Shown in pieces: positions 46,640 through 58,300 of a DNA stretch of 64,000 nucleotides. Both the position numbers and the translations under genes were made by a program. Under the pieces are notes generated by a model. That model made no database searches. It was not told the DNA's origin and worked only from the letters and a program-made list of their open reading frames with translations. Location of the stretch: positions 21,892-85,891 of the forward strand of contig JANSLP010000126.1 in assembly GCA_029298735.1 (NCBI GenBank), given 5' to 3'. This DNA is from Ophiostoma sp. CBS 140.51 (Eukaryota > Ascomycota > Sordariomycetes > Ophiostomatales > Ophiostomataceae). Position 1 is the stretch's first letter. Every line of letters starts with the position of its first letter.

Positions 46640-48217
46640 CTATTTCCAGCCGTTGAACTTGAGCATGCTGCCCTGCTCGTCCAGCGTGCGGTGCAGGTCA
46701 AAGGCCTGGTAGAGCAGGTGGGGCTCGTGGCCCATGCCGCGCTTGAGGCAGTACGAGTCGGCCTTGTCGAGGTAGTCGCTGAGGATGGGCTGGTACAGCG
46801 GGTGGGCGCACTTCTTGACAATGACGCGGGCGCGCTCGCGGGGGCTGAGGCCGCGGACGTCAGCGAGACCCTGCTCCGTCACGACGACATCGAGATCGTG
46901 CTCGGTCTGGTCAACGTGCGTGCACATGGGGACAATGCACGAGATGCCGTTGGGGTCGGTCTTGGAGGGGCGGCTCGAGGGGGTGTGCATGATGGAGTAC
47001 TTTGCGTTGCGCAAAAAGTCGGCGGAGCCGCCGAGACCGTTGAGCATGCGCGAGCCGTTGACGCAGGTGCTGTTGGCGTGGGCGTACAGGTCGACCTCGA
47101 CGGGGGTGTTCATGCCGATGACACCGAGGCGGCGGATCAGCTCAGGGCTGTTGGAGACCTGCTGCGAGCGCAGCAGGAGACGGTCCTTGTAGGACTCCCA
47201 GTTGGAGTAGAAGCGCTTGAAGCCGTCGGGGGAGAAGCGGATGGAGGTGGCCGTGGCGAAATCGAGGTGGCCCGAGTCGAAGAGGTCGAGGAAGGTGTCC
47301 TGGATAACCTCGGTCCAGACCTTGAGGTGCCAGAACTTGGCGTTCTGCAGACCGCCAATGACGGCGTTGGCAATGTTGCCAATACCGGACTGAATGGGCA
47401 GCAGCGAGGGCGGCAGGCGGCCCTGGTTGACCTCGTGCTCAAAGAACTCAATCAGGTGGCCGGCAATCTGGAAGGAGGACTCGTCGGCGGGGGTGTTGGG
47501 CAGGGTCTGGTCCTGGTAGTCGGACTCGACAATACCGACAACCTTCTCAGGGTCTAGGGGAATCGAAGTGGTACCGATGCGGTCCTCAACGGTGGTAATC
47601 AGGTAGGGCTTGCGGCGGGGCGGCAGGTCAGTGGTGGTGATGTCGTGCAGGCCCTCGAAGCTGGGCAGGGCCGTGTTGACCTCGATGATGATTTTGTCGG
47701 CCATCTGCATGAGCTCGGGGGTGGCACCGACGGAAGCACCAGGGACGATGCTGCCGTCAGCCAGGATGTCGGTGGCTTCGACGACAGTGACGTCGAGGTT
47801 ACGGTTGCCGTTGGGCCGGTCCTTGGTGTAGTAGCCATAGGCCAGGTCGACGGGAAACATGGACAGGTGCTTGTCGAAGAACTTGATGGAGCCGTTGTTG
47901 ATGCCCTTGGCGATGGACTTGCCGACCTGGTGGGGCGAGCGGCGCTCAATCATGTCGAGACCGGCCCAGCGGTTCTCGGTCTCGGCGCCGGACGAGGCAC
48001 CGACAAAGAGCGAGTAGCGCATCTGGCCCTGCAGGTTGTTGTTCTCGACATGGTCGGCCAAAAAGGTGGGGATCTTCTTGGGGTAGCCGACGCCGGTGAA
48101 GCCGGACCAGCCGATGTAGGTGCCGTTGGGGAAGTGGTGCAGAAGGTCCTGGGGCTGGCAGACCTTCTTGAGCATGGACGCGCGCTGGATGCGCGACTTG
48201 AGGGCTGCTGAAGCCAT
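46640..48217 (-). CDS. ACH1: Acetyl-CoA hydrolase / acetate CoA-transferase
   Basis: A single minus-strand exon of 525 codons runs from ATG 48217 to TAG. The protein matches the Ach1 family along its length (usual length about 525). It has an N-terminal GWSGFTGVGYPK segment, a central GIGNIANAVIGGL motif followed by WTEVIQD, where Glu303 is the likely catalytic glutamate by analogy with class I CoA-transferases, and a C-terminal EHDLDVVVTEQG-LADVRGLSP block. The enzyme moves CoA between acyl-CoAs such as succinyl-CoA and acetate, or hydrolyses acetyl-CoA, mainly in mitochondria. In fungi it helps with acetate and propionyl-CoA handling. The reading frame stays open upstream of the ATG only because the leader is pyrimidine-rich; there is no upstream in-frame ATG. 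Confidence 0.96.
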   Translation of the reverse strand: MASAALKSRIQRASMLKKVCQPQDLLHHFPNGTYIGWSGFTGVGYPKKIPTFLADHVENNNLQGQMRYSLFVGASSGAETENRWAGLDMIERRSPHQVGKSIAKGINNGSIKFFDKHLSMFPVDLAYGYYTKDRPNGNRNLDVTVVEATDILADGSIVPGASVGATPELMQMADKIIIEVNTALPSFEGLHDITTTDLPPRRKPYLITTVEDRIGTTSIPLDPEKVVGIVESDYQDQTLPNTPADESSFQIAGHLIEFFEHEVNQGRLPPSLLPIQSGIGNIANAVIGGLQNAKFWHLKVWTEVIQDTFLDLFDSGHLDFATATSIRFSPDGFKRFYSNWESYKDRLLLRSQQVSNSPELIRRLGVIGMNTPVEVDLYAHANSTCVNGSRMLNGLGGSADFLRNAKYSIMHTPSSRPSKTDPNGISCIVPMCTHVDQTEHDLDVVVTEQGLADVRGLSPRERARVIVKKCAHPLYQPILSDYLDKADSYCLKRGMGHEPHLLYQAFDLHRTLDEQGSMLKFNGWK

Positions 48218-48244
48218 GATGTGAGGAGGAGGAGGGGAGGACAA

Positions 48245-48440
48245 TGGTGTGATACCAAAGAGAAGGAGGGAGGGGACGGAGAGAAGGGGAAAGAGGGGAG
48301 AGGGTCTGGGGAAGAAGAGGAGAAGAAAGAAAGAAAAGGAGAAGAGAAGAAGAAGGGAAAAGGAGAAAGAAAGAAGAGGAGGAGAAGAGACCAAAAAGAG
48401 AGGGGAGAGGAAAAAGAAAAGAGAGGACAAGAAGTGAAGA
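48245..48440 (-). promoter_or_regulatory. Pyrimidine-rich leader of ACH1
   Basis: Just upstream of the ACH1 ATG the minus strand is almost entirely C and T for about 190 bases (the plus strand shows A/G only). Pyrimidine-rich tracts close to the start are typical of highly expressed fungal genes and often mark the transcription start region. Confidence 0.6.
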
Positions 48441-50900
48441 GGACACCAAAAAATAGCTTGAGGATGGCGGACAAGTCACCCAAGATGGCGGAGAACCAGG
48501 CCGGCACCGGTTCTGGTCTGCAGGCACGGAGACGGCGGCACTGGGCAACAAGGGACTCTGGGGAAACCTGGTTTTTTGTGGGATGCAAGGGAAGAAGCAC
48601 AAGATGTGGCGATGAGGGTCGAGGTCACTTTTCTACCCCTTTTTGAACGTTCTTGTTCTGTTCCTTCCCGTCATCGTCAGGGCACCTCGGTCGCTCTTGC
48701 ATTGCCTCTTTTTCGCTGTTTCGCTCCTTCCTGCGCCCATGAGCTATGGTGGGCGCTTTGTGTGTGGTGGTGGGCGCGGCGCGTTTGACGCTAACGACAG
48801 AGGTAAGAGCGAAAGAGCCAACGACGTCGCCAGCCCACCTTGGGGCTAACGAAACAGCGCGCCCACCCCCAGCAAAAAGCCTGCCCAGAGCGGCTCTTCA
48901 ATTGCCTTTTACCGAACGGCAGCCGAACTAGATCCCAGACCACGCCTATTTCTGCAGATTTCTGGGCCGTCCACAGCGTGGCAGCATGGAACAAAGTCCC
49001 GTTCGCCCAGATACACTTTGAATTGTACCTTGGATCTCGAATAAGGTGGAGGAAGGAAGCCGTTTATCGATAACAGATACGATGTAGGCGTCGCAAGCTC
49101 ATAGTTGAAAGGGGAGAAATAACGACGCTGACAACGCTTACTGAACGGCGACCAACGAAGAGGGGCAAAATTGGTGAAAGTGGCCCAAAACTTGAATTGG
49201 CGATGTCAGGACAAAAGACAAAAAGGCAATAAACGAGATCGTCAAGTCCGCCAAAACTGACATGAAAAGGCGAAAAAGACGGCCAGACAATCAATTGGCA
49301 TGGGATATTAGAGAAAAAGCAGACAAGGAAAGCCGAAGCTCGATCGACGGCGTTGCTCGGGCGCCAATTCAATGGAAATGAAGTCGCCTATACAAGGCTT
49401 CGTCACTTACAGCAACGCGCGACTTGGTCTCGAGACTTTTTGACTTTTGCGAGATGCGCTTCGGACGACCTTGCGCCCATTGGCCAATCGTTTGCGTTTC
49501 TATTGATCGAGCGGGCACCATCTTTGGCAACGGGGAATTGGCTTCTCATCTGCCTGGTCTAGGACTTTTGATGATGCCCCGCCTTATTCTCCTTATTACA
49601 TTGCCTATTTGTGTTTTGTTGGGCATTCAATGTGATATCCTGGCATCCCGTGCAGCAATTGGCGTAGGACATGAAGCAAGAGCACGTAAGAATGTAGAAC
49701 GAAGAGTTGAAGCACGACAATACGGTCCGTTGAGCTTCCCGGTCGGTCTGGCGTTCTGTGTATTTCCGCAGTCGGAACTGGCGGGCTTCGGCGAACGCAA
49801 AACACGCAAATGCTGTCTACAACTTGTATGCAGACAATACAGACAGTCGAAGATAGCCAAAGAAAAACTACGAATGACAAGGCTTGGCGTCGTCGATTTT
49901 TTTGCGATATTTGCCATTGGGGTTCTTGGAGTTGCAACGGCGCATGATGTCACGAGACTTGCCTTTGACGGGGGATTTGCGCCTCGCCTCGCCTCGCGTC
50001 TCGCGCCTTTTTCTTGTACCTGTTTAACTGTCTTGACCGCACTCAGTGCCTGACTTGACACAATGACATTTGACGTTTTTGGAATTGTAACAACTATTTT
50101 CCGGGCATGAGTCCCATTTGGGCCTGATTTTTTGGGTAGCGCATGATGGCGGACTGGCCGCGCTCAGAAAAGCTGTCAGTCGTACGACACTCTTTACCGT
50201 GGGATCCATCTAGCCACAGCAAGCAAAAGCAAGAAATGCATCCCCACTGGGCAACATCCCTCCGCAATCCGGATGTAGAGCCTCTACGACGCATGGTATC
50301 CGTATATGTACAATATGGCATTGTTTTAAGAGCTGATGCAGGTGTCTTATGACGGTTTAAATACCTTGATGGCGCATCTTTGTTCTGTATCTCACGATGC
50401 CTAACGCATTCTCTTCGAGGACAGCACGACACAACAGTCACCAACAGTCACCAACAACAGACAAGATTTAAACAAAGAATTTGCTTTGTTTTTGATTAAT
50501 AGGCAGGTAATATAAACTAAGAACTATGCCAGGTATCACAAGTAGAGAAAATGAGAGAAAAAAAAGAAACAACTAGAAAAGAGGTATTTGAAAAGATCTT
50601 TCATGCCAGTCTGGGGGAGGGAAGGCGATGATCCGTGGCAGGACAATCACCCAACACCATCACCAGCACTAGTTTTTGTACGCACCCCCATTACATCCAT
50701 AAAACATCCTCATCTAAGGTCAGACAAGATCAAGAGACAACCTAGAATCTCACTTGCTGCCCTTCCATTCCCACCCCCGCATTAAACACTTGGTTTGACG
50801 ACGCTGTTGCAGACTGCAGAGTTTCATGAAATCATAAAGAGATCGCAAAGCATTCGACATTCATCCCACACGACTCATCCGAGCATCACCATGCTCAGAC
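48441..50900. other. ACH1 upstream region and UNC-93-like 3' flank
   Basis: The segment near 49190-49490 contains several CCAAT/ATTGG motifs, including the perfect palindrome attggccaat at 49479-49488, and may be the distal ACH1 promoter. A plus-strand frame from 49424 to 50053 (listed separately) is the only ORF of note. The last 500 bases probably contain the 3' end of the UNC-93-like transcript. Confidence 0.4.
49454..50053 (+). CDS. Weak candidate ORF, about 199 aa, one membrane segment
   Basis: The frame is open from 49424, but its first ATG is near 49454; it ends TGA. It encodes a hydrophobic helix (about residues 35-60, MMPRLILLITLPICVLLG), a basic middle and a Cys-containing tail. 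Base composition is balanced, so the length is somewhat unexpected by chance. Codon choice does not show the C-ending preference of the secure genes here, and I recognise no domain. Confidence 0.2.
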   Translation: MRFGRPCAHWPIVCVSIDRAGTIFGNGELASHLPGLGLLMMPRLILLITLPICVLLGIQCDILASRAAIGVGHEARARKNVERRVEARQYGPLSFPVGLAFCVFPQSELAGFGERKTRKCCLQLVCRQYRQSKIAKEKLRMTRLGVVDFFAIFAIGVLGVATAHDVTRLAFDGGFAPRLASRLAPFSCTCLTVLTALSA

Positions 50901-52509
50901 TTACACGTCGTGGTGAACGGCCTTCTCGTGGAGAGCACCGGGGGCGATGACGTCCTCAATGGTCTCGTCGGAGAACTTGAGATCTTCCTCGATGGTGACC
51001 GTATCCTTAATACGGAGCACAATCAGGGGAGCGGCGACGATCAGAGCGCCGGCAAGGAGACCCCACTGTATATGGTTAGTATGGGAACAAGAGGAATCAC
51101 GAGAAAGAGTGGGGGATACACACAGTAGCACCAAAGATGGTGTTGAAGGGCTTCTTAACACCGTCCAGGCGCCAGAAGACGGCGGCACCGGCGGACTGGA
51201 TGCCCTTGTAGAAACCAGCCAGGTTGGCAGCCTTGCGGCCCGAGTTGGACAGAGAGCCCATGAACCAGTAGATGCACGTCTGCCAGCAAGCATCGTAGAA
51301 GCCGTAGGCCATGTACAGGAACATGGGGCCAATGTAGAGCTTGCCACCATCGGTCCAGTCAACGGGGACGTAGTTCGGGTTTTTGGGCGTAGCCAGCTCG
51401 CGGGGGAGCTGCATCTTCATCCAGGCGTAGCCGCCACCCCAGATGGCAAAGGTCAGGGCACCGAGAGCCAGGAGGGCAATGCGGGCGCGCATGGAACGGC
51501 GGATGCCCTGGTAGTCCAGAGCGTAGCCGAAGACGGTGGCACCAAGCATCTGAGCCAGCCAGTACAGCAGGTTGTTGAGAGCACGAGTGCGGGTGTTAAA
51601 GAAGGCGGCGTTCATGTCGTTGGTCTGGTAGGTGGTGAAGGTGTTGGAGGCGAAAAACATGGGGAACAGCAGCAGGATCCACGGATCGTCAAACAGGGTG
51701 TCCTTGAGGCCGATCAGCTCAGTCTTGATAGAGGGGTTCTTCATCAGGATGATCTTGGAGCCGTCCTCGCGCACAACGGAGGTGGCGTTGACCAAAAGCA
51801 CGGCAACAACGGCACCGAGGAACATCAGCACGATGAAACCGGCGTAGGTGCCGTCAGAGACGGTCTGGGCAGCAGTGGTGTGGATGTTCTGGCCCAGGGG
51901 AATGAGGGCACCGACGACACCACCCAGGTTGAAGATGACCCAGAACCACGAGATGTAGCGGCCCTTCTTGTCCTCAGGGGGGTAGGCCATCATGATGGTA
52001 CCCTGACCGGTCCACAGAAGACCAGCGCAGAGACCAAGGAAAGCACCAGCGAAAATGACGAAGCCGTCGTTCTCAGTGTGCGAGTAGCACAGGAAGCTGG
52101 CGGAGTAGATGCAGTAACCGATACCACCGAGAGACAGGGTGAGCTTGACACCAAAGGTGTTGGCGAAAGAGCCGGACAGGAAACCGACGACGGCGAAGAC
52201 GGAGTAGAGAGCAGTAGCGGCGGCGTCCTGGGCCCAGGAGTCGACCTGGCCACCGGCACCCATACCGGTCAGGGCGTTGAACATACCCGGGCACAGGAAA
52301 CAGACAAAGGCGACCATGACAAGCTGGACCTCAGGCGAGGCGTACCAGAGCTCCTTGCCGAATACGCGGAAGCCCTTGTATTTCCAGCCAGGAGGGCGGA
52401 CGACTTGGCCATCGGGACCCAGAACAGCGACCTCCTCAGGCGCGTGGACGGGAGCGGGGGCGACAGCCTCCGTCTCGGGGACGGCGCTGATGTTCTTTTC
52501 GTCGGCCAT
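50901..52509 (-). CDS. UNC-93-like membrane protein (MFS superfamily)
   Basis: Exons on the minus strand are 52509-51124 and 51065-50901, giving 516 residues. The 58-base intron has donor GTGTGT, a perfect TACTAAC branch and acceptor TACAG, joining in phase 0. Without splicing the last helix would be lost. The N-terminal 50 residues are soluble, and about eleven or twelve hydrophobic segments follow from VQLVMVAFVCFLCPGMFNAL onwards. Family-like features are the GVKLTLSLGGIGYCIY segment, GQGTIMMAYPP, and the WRLDGVKKPF segment near the end. Fungal relatives are UNC-93-like proteins formerly labelled DUF895. The family includes a potassium-channel regulator in worms, but in fungi substrates are unknown. 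The C-terminus is acidic and cytosolic. Confidence 0.9.
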
Positions 52510-54657
52510 TTTGTTGATATTGGCTATGGAGATACTACACTGTTGATTGTATTAGTACCGAAGCTTGAAAACTGCTTGCTAGGCGCGAGATGCGCGTCGA
52601 AATGAGAAGTGAAGCCAAGATATTTCGGTGTTGCCGTGAATCTGGGATTTGTAGGTGCATTACGGGGATGAGAAAAGACGTGTCATGGTCGAAAGGGGCG
52701 AGGGCGAGCCAGAGATCCGGACACAAAGGCGAAATATGGCGCAAGTGAAGAGATTGGGGGGCGAATGCGATATCTCACTGCCATGACCGGGCCAGAGCAA
52801 AAGCAGCAGCTGTTCGTGTTGTTTCGGAGCTGCTGGTGCTGGTTCTCGTGCTGATTGATGGTGCAGCCCGTGGCGCAAGGTGCAGGTGGTGACGCGGAGT
52901 GGTACAGCAATAAACAATGTAATCTAAACGCACAAGATAACTCACAATTCAAGCCGAAAGATAAACTGTCCAAGCCAGGCAAGGATAGGAAGGCGAGGGT
53001 CCAGAAGGGAAAGAAAAAGAGACGGCTAAAGTCGAGGTAGAGGGTGCGAGGCAATCTACACGAAGCCGGTGGCGGTGATTAATATAAAAGTAAAAAAGAG
53101 AAGTGAAGTTATGAATTAAGAAAATCCGCCCGTTCGGGAGTCTAGCCGGAACTAGGGTCTGTCGTTCAGGTTAATATCCTCGCTTGAAGACAAGAAGAGA
53201 AGAGGCACGAGAAAGAAAACAAAAAAGATGGGAAGAGACGAGGTTGAAGTATAAGAAGGAAATGTGAAGGAAGAAGGGATGTAGCCTCGGTGCGGGTAGA
53301 AAGGGGGCTAGAGCACGGCAAGGTTGCAGAAGGATAAGGAAATAAGAAACGAAGAAAAATAACCCCAATAAAATAAAGGACCAGGAAACCTCACAAAAAA
53401 AGAAAGTAACGAATGGAACCAGGGATTGCTTGTCGTAGGTGACAAGGGTTGATAGGCCGCTGGTAGTTTGGTAGAGTCTGGTGGTAGTCTGGAAGGGTGG
53501 AGGACAAGGGGAGAGGGGGTAGTCTGGGACTTTGACACGAGACAGGTGTGATATTGGGGAAAAAGAGGGGACCTGGAGGGGAAGAGAAGGCAAAAGGCAC
53601 GAGAGGCGAGGGACGAGACAATGAAAGAAAGGCGCTGGGTACTCACAGGTTGTCAAATAGTGACCGATGCAGCGGTTGCAAGGTAGCAGCCACCAGGTTG
53701 GGTCTGGTCAGGTCTGAAGTGTGGACGAGCCGAGCGGGCAACGGCAGGGCAGCACCGGGTGGTAGTACGGCGGTAGCGTGGTAGCGTCCACGGACAAGTT
53801 AGATAAACGGAGGGGGTGGTTGGACGAGGCGAAAGCAGGACGTCCAAGATGGGGGTGTGGGAGGTAGAGGTAGCGTCCTGGAGTTGTATCAGGACACAAA
53901 GAGACAGAGTCGAGATAGAAGATAGAGAGGAAGAGAGAGATAGGAGAACGAGGGAAACGAGTGGGAACACTACGAGAGGCGACAAAAAGACAAGGGAAAG
54001 CGTTAGTGAAGCACAGGAGACTGCAAAAGAGTGCAAACAAGAGGAAACGACACGAAAGGGGGGGACGAGTGAGGCTACGTCGTACGTGACAAGCTTTCGT
54101 CTATCCGCGCTTTTCGTATGGCTCAATCTCTATCTCGCGTTGTTGGTGGACGTCGAGCGTCTGTTTTTGGACTGGCCTGAAGAACGGGGCTTCTTTCTTT
54201 TTGCTTTTCTGGCCGGGGCACACGAGACAAGAAAAAAAACAGCAGCGCTGAGATTTAAGGTGACACTGGGGTGGGTAGCGGAAAGGGGAGAAGAACGACG
54301 GCAAACAGCGGCCAGGGAATGCGATCATGGGAAAAGAACAGGACAAAACAGACAAAAAGAGACTCTAAAGAACAGGTATAACGAGCGCCAGAGGCACTAG
54401 ACCGGAGATGTGACGACGGTGGAGGGTCCACAGCGGCGTGGATAAGGAAGAACGTCCGGGGGAAGACGATGGGATGGATGGACAAAGCTCGAAAGGCAGG
54501 GGCGTACCTATCGTGTTTTTGGGCTGTGTGTTTCCTGTCTGCAAATCTTTGTTCTCGTCAGCCTGAGATGTTCTTTTTTGGGATGCTGCAGCGATCGTCT
54601 CTGTGAATCTCTTCTGTTTGGACCTCAAAAGACGGTAGAAGGTGGGAACAGCAAAGC
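52510..54657. other. UNC-93-like upstream region, purine-rich on plus strand
   Basis: From about 53170 to 54100 the plus strand is A/G-rich, so minus-strand frames stay open by composition (for example 53171-53656) and plus-strand frames encode mostly Arg/Glu/Lys. None is called. A plus-strand Cys-rich ORF at 54578-54859 overlaps the next candidate gene in antisense and is described under findings. Confidence 0.45.
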
Positions 54658-55349
54658 TTACGAGAGACTCGTGCAGCAAAAGGATTTTGGGCAGTGCGAA
54701 AGGCAGGCCAAGAGTCCGAAGCGGGTGATAAACGACCAGGGTTGCACAGGATGCACAGCAGGATCTTGTGGTTGGACCAATGAAGGAACCTGCACAGAGT
54801 GCTTCGTTGAGAAAGGAAACGGAATGGCAAACGAAAAGAGCAGAGAAGGCACAAAATAAGGGCCAAAAACAGAGACAGGGAAACAGAAAACAAGACCAGC
54901 GGGGGTCAGACTCACTGAATACGAGACAACGGAGTACCCGTCCGGCGTAAAATGGACGAGTAAGACACCGGCCCTGTCGTGCTTGTACCAGGTGATAGGG
55001 TTGCTGTCGATCAGCAAGTTGGCGTGGTTTGTGTTTTGGTGTTGGTCTGCAGAAGGGACTTCAGATTGAATGAATGGATTTACTGAGGTACTTGTCATCC
55101 AACGCACCTTCCTTTCACCATGGGGAAACCGCGTTCAGCAGCAACATTTCACGACAAAAGAAGGCGCAACGGTCGCGCCTGCCAGATGAAGAAACAACAA
55201 CGGCCCCCAAAAAGATACTTACAGACACATGAATGGGAAGGCACGACCGCGGACATGGGTGTCGTGGAGGCAGTGGCGCGAACCCCAGCGTCCTCCACAC
55301 CAAGATCGATAAGGCCGGACCGAATAAAGTCGGCAGATGATTGGCCCAT
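54658..55349 (-). CDS. Probable multi-exon gene, unrecognised product
   Basis: Proposed exons on the minus strand are 55349-55223, 55082-54916 and 54789-54658 (141 residues). ATG 55349 has strong context (caccATGG). Donor 1 is GTAAGT, acceptor 1 is CCTCAG, and the split Leu codon fits. Donor 2 is GTGAGT, acceptor 2 is GTGCAG, phase 0. Exons 1 and 2 show the C-ending codon preference of the secure genes. The protein starts MGQSSADFIRSGLIDLG; exon 2 reads ITWYKHDRAGVLLVHF and DGYSVVSYS. Exon 3 is less certain: a GTAAGC lies at its end, and another frame there (reading LHESLVSFAVPTFYRLL) is also open, so more exons may follow. I do not recognise the family; no signal peptide or catalytic motif is evident. 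Confidence 0.45.
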
Positions 55350-58300
55350 GGTGCCTGCCAGACAAAGAAGGATCTCCGCTTTCCTTGAAAGGCGGCGAAA
55401 GCCAAACCAAAACACACCAAAGACAGTGAAGACACCACCCCAAGATTGGCAAAGCGCCAACCGCGAACGAGCAAAAAGCTTGGGTTCTGGCTGCTGAGGC
55501 GCCCATTGGCTTCTGCACTGCGATGGGGACCCTCGAGCCATCCCATTCAGGCAGGCGCAGGTGCCGGAAAGTCGCTTTGGCACTGGGAGGCTCTACAAAA
55601 GGTACCTAAGGCTGCGGGCACTGCCAAGCCTGTATCTCCGCATTACAGGGATGGGAAGGACTCAAAAGAAAAGGGTAGGGGTAGTCGGTGGCGGGAGGGG
55701 CTCTTTCCTTCTCCCACTGATCTCGTTGGCCGGTACCAGTGGTGGGCAGATGCAATTCTCATGTAACGTTTCGTAGAATTTTCTCAAGTGCAATCTTGTT
55801 TCCCGCTCTCACGCACTTTTGTTTCTTTCTTTTTGTCGACCCTCTCAGCCTCTTTCGACACCACCACCACCCACACCCACCACGCGGGACTCAGAAGAGC
55901 GCTGCACTGCTGCAGACACGCTCCTAAAGCGTGTCGTAGTGCGGATCGGCTTGGCTGGCGGCGCTAGAAAGCCTCGTGTTGGTTTCGTTTTTTCTGCCCT
56001 TTTTCCTTGTGTTCTGTTTGGCCTTCGATGTTCTTCGTGGTCCTTTTCACGAGACGCCACGAAAAGACGAAAGAACCCCACCGCCTTTACTTTGGAGGGA
56101 CCTCACGAGATGCCATGGCCATTGTTGCATAGATAACAGCGGCTCACTGCCCGTTCCCAGAACTACGATAAGAGCCAACGACCCGAGCATCAGACGGCAG
56201 AACCGCCATGGTCCGTGATCACGCGTTGCAACCTGCAGAAGAGAGTGCAGATGCAGAGCCAACTCAGCAGACAGGCCCAACAGTCTTCATTATCAGTTGT
56301 TGTGCTGCCATGAAGCTGTCGAAAGACCCATTCACATCCCATGTCAACTTGAAGTCTCACCAACCTCGATATGCAAGAGTCTGCGACACCAAGTGGACTG
56401 GTTCAAATAAAGTTCGCTCTGGTAGCGGCAGCCAGCCAGAAGCGATGAAGCGTTCTGGGCCACGGCCACGGCTCTCTGAAACCACTTTATTGGGTTTCTC
56501 TTTTTCTGGTCTTGACTTTCTTTTCTTCTTTTCCGTTGTCCGCCCCCAGGCCCAAGCCCAATTTCTCACGCCAGCACGAGCAGGTGCTACGTGACGCTTG
56601 GCCACCAACGACCACTTCTTCTTCCACACCCCAGTCTCCAGCTGGCCCTTGTCTTTTCCCACGCGTTCTCCAGCAGCAAACTCCCAGCCCTCAAGTCGTG
56701 TTTGGATTGTTGCCATCGTATGGAGACGGAGTCTATCTCCTGAAAACGACCAACGACGAATGATAAAACCAAGATAGACGTCGAATATGTACAAAGAACA
56801 GCCAACAGCAGCCTCGAGATACGAAGCGAGATCCGATACCGAGAAACACGAGATAGGATGCAAACTTGGACAACAACCAAAGATATGGTAATGTTGATAT
56901 CTTCGACATGGTCGTTGACATGGCCATGATACACTTCCTATCCCACCTGCTCTTGGATATTGCCGTTGTCGATATTGCTGATCCCGCGTCTATGGCTCTC
57001 CCGCCTTGTTGGGCACACCCACGAGGTCCAAAATAGACTTTGTCCCGGGATGGGCGGCCACAGACGATGTGCATCTGGGAGGTTGCTGATCCCGTCCTCG
57101 CCGTTGTACATTCCATGATGGCCGTGACCCATTGGGCCCTTCAATGTCTTAGAGGACGATATCAGACCATCTTCACCATGATATCTTCACATACTGACAT
57201 CCTCACCTTCGTTGTGTTCCCCTTATCTTTGTTTTACGTTTTGAATCTCGGTGTCGTGTCTACCCCGTACCCGTATCTACAATTATGACTCGAACACGAC
57301 TCATCGTTGTGAGATATCACAGACCCTGTCCGGGGACAAAGGGATATGTGAGGAGAAGACGAAAACGTGAGGAGCGCGCGAATGTAGCCGTCCAGCTGAG
57401 CCAAACCTCCAAACTAACAAAAGAAAAAGGTGGGCTCCTCTTCCCGGACCAAACGTAGCATCCGTTGAGTTTTTGTGGGGAAAGGCCCGGCTTGCAGCCT
57501 CAAGTGTCAAATGGTGCCGTGGTCAGGAAAAAGTCCGGGCCAAGCTTGGGCAAAAAGACTTCAGACAAAAAAAGACATAACGGCCACGAGCAAACTCGCA
57601 GACACACGTAAAAAGGGAGGACATGTGACTGCGGAGAGAATGAAGCTCCGTGTGTCGTGATGTCTTGGGGCCAAACGACACGAGCATCGACATCAGCAGA
57701 AGAGAGTTGCCCCTTTCCCCGAAATACATTGCCTCTTCGTGTTCGAGAGTATCCCTTGTCACTGTTGAACATCTCCAGCTTCCTTTGTGCCATGGCATCC
57801 ACATTGCCGGCCCCGTGTGTTTTTCTTCTCCAGGATTGAAACCAAAAAAATCGTGGAGGATGCAGAGGTCACCTTCAGTACGTAAAAATACGTAAAAACG
57901 TCGAAAACTTTGTTAGAAACCAGAAGAGCAGGAGGCAAAAGAACAGCCGGGGGGAGAGTCAGTCAAATGTCAGCCAGGGTCCCCTCCATTTTGTTGTTTC
58001 TCCAGTATCCAGTCTCCAGTCTGGAGACCCTCCGCCTTTTTTGCTGCTCCCCAGAGAGATACGTGCAGAGGCGAGAGAGGATACAATGGCAGAATGGCCC
58101 CTGGGGGTGTTTTCTGTTACCTAACAAGAACCAGCGAAAACAGACGCGCTTTCCCCATGGGCTCGGGCCAACGTGCAAAAGAAGAAATATGGTTCCGGGT
58201 TATGTTTTTCATGACAAATTTTTAACTTTCGAGTTTTGTCGTCCTGCAGCCATTTGACTTGTGAAAGAACACGCTCTCGTGACAGAAAAAAGCAGTTGAA

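Noticed and set aside
46478..47557. 359-codon plus-strand open frame
   Set aside because: Antisense to ACH1, with Gly/Val/Ala/Asp-rich composition typical of a shadow of GC-rich codons.
50947..52605. 552-codon plus-strand open frame
   Set aside because: It is the antisense shadow of the UNC-93-like gene. Strong C-ending codon preference removes stops on the opposite strand, and the antisense protein has no family features.
53816..54400. 194-codon plus-strand frame, Arg/Glu-rich
   Set aside because: Purine-rich strand makes stops rare; composition mirrors the DNA and no motif is present.
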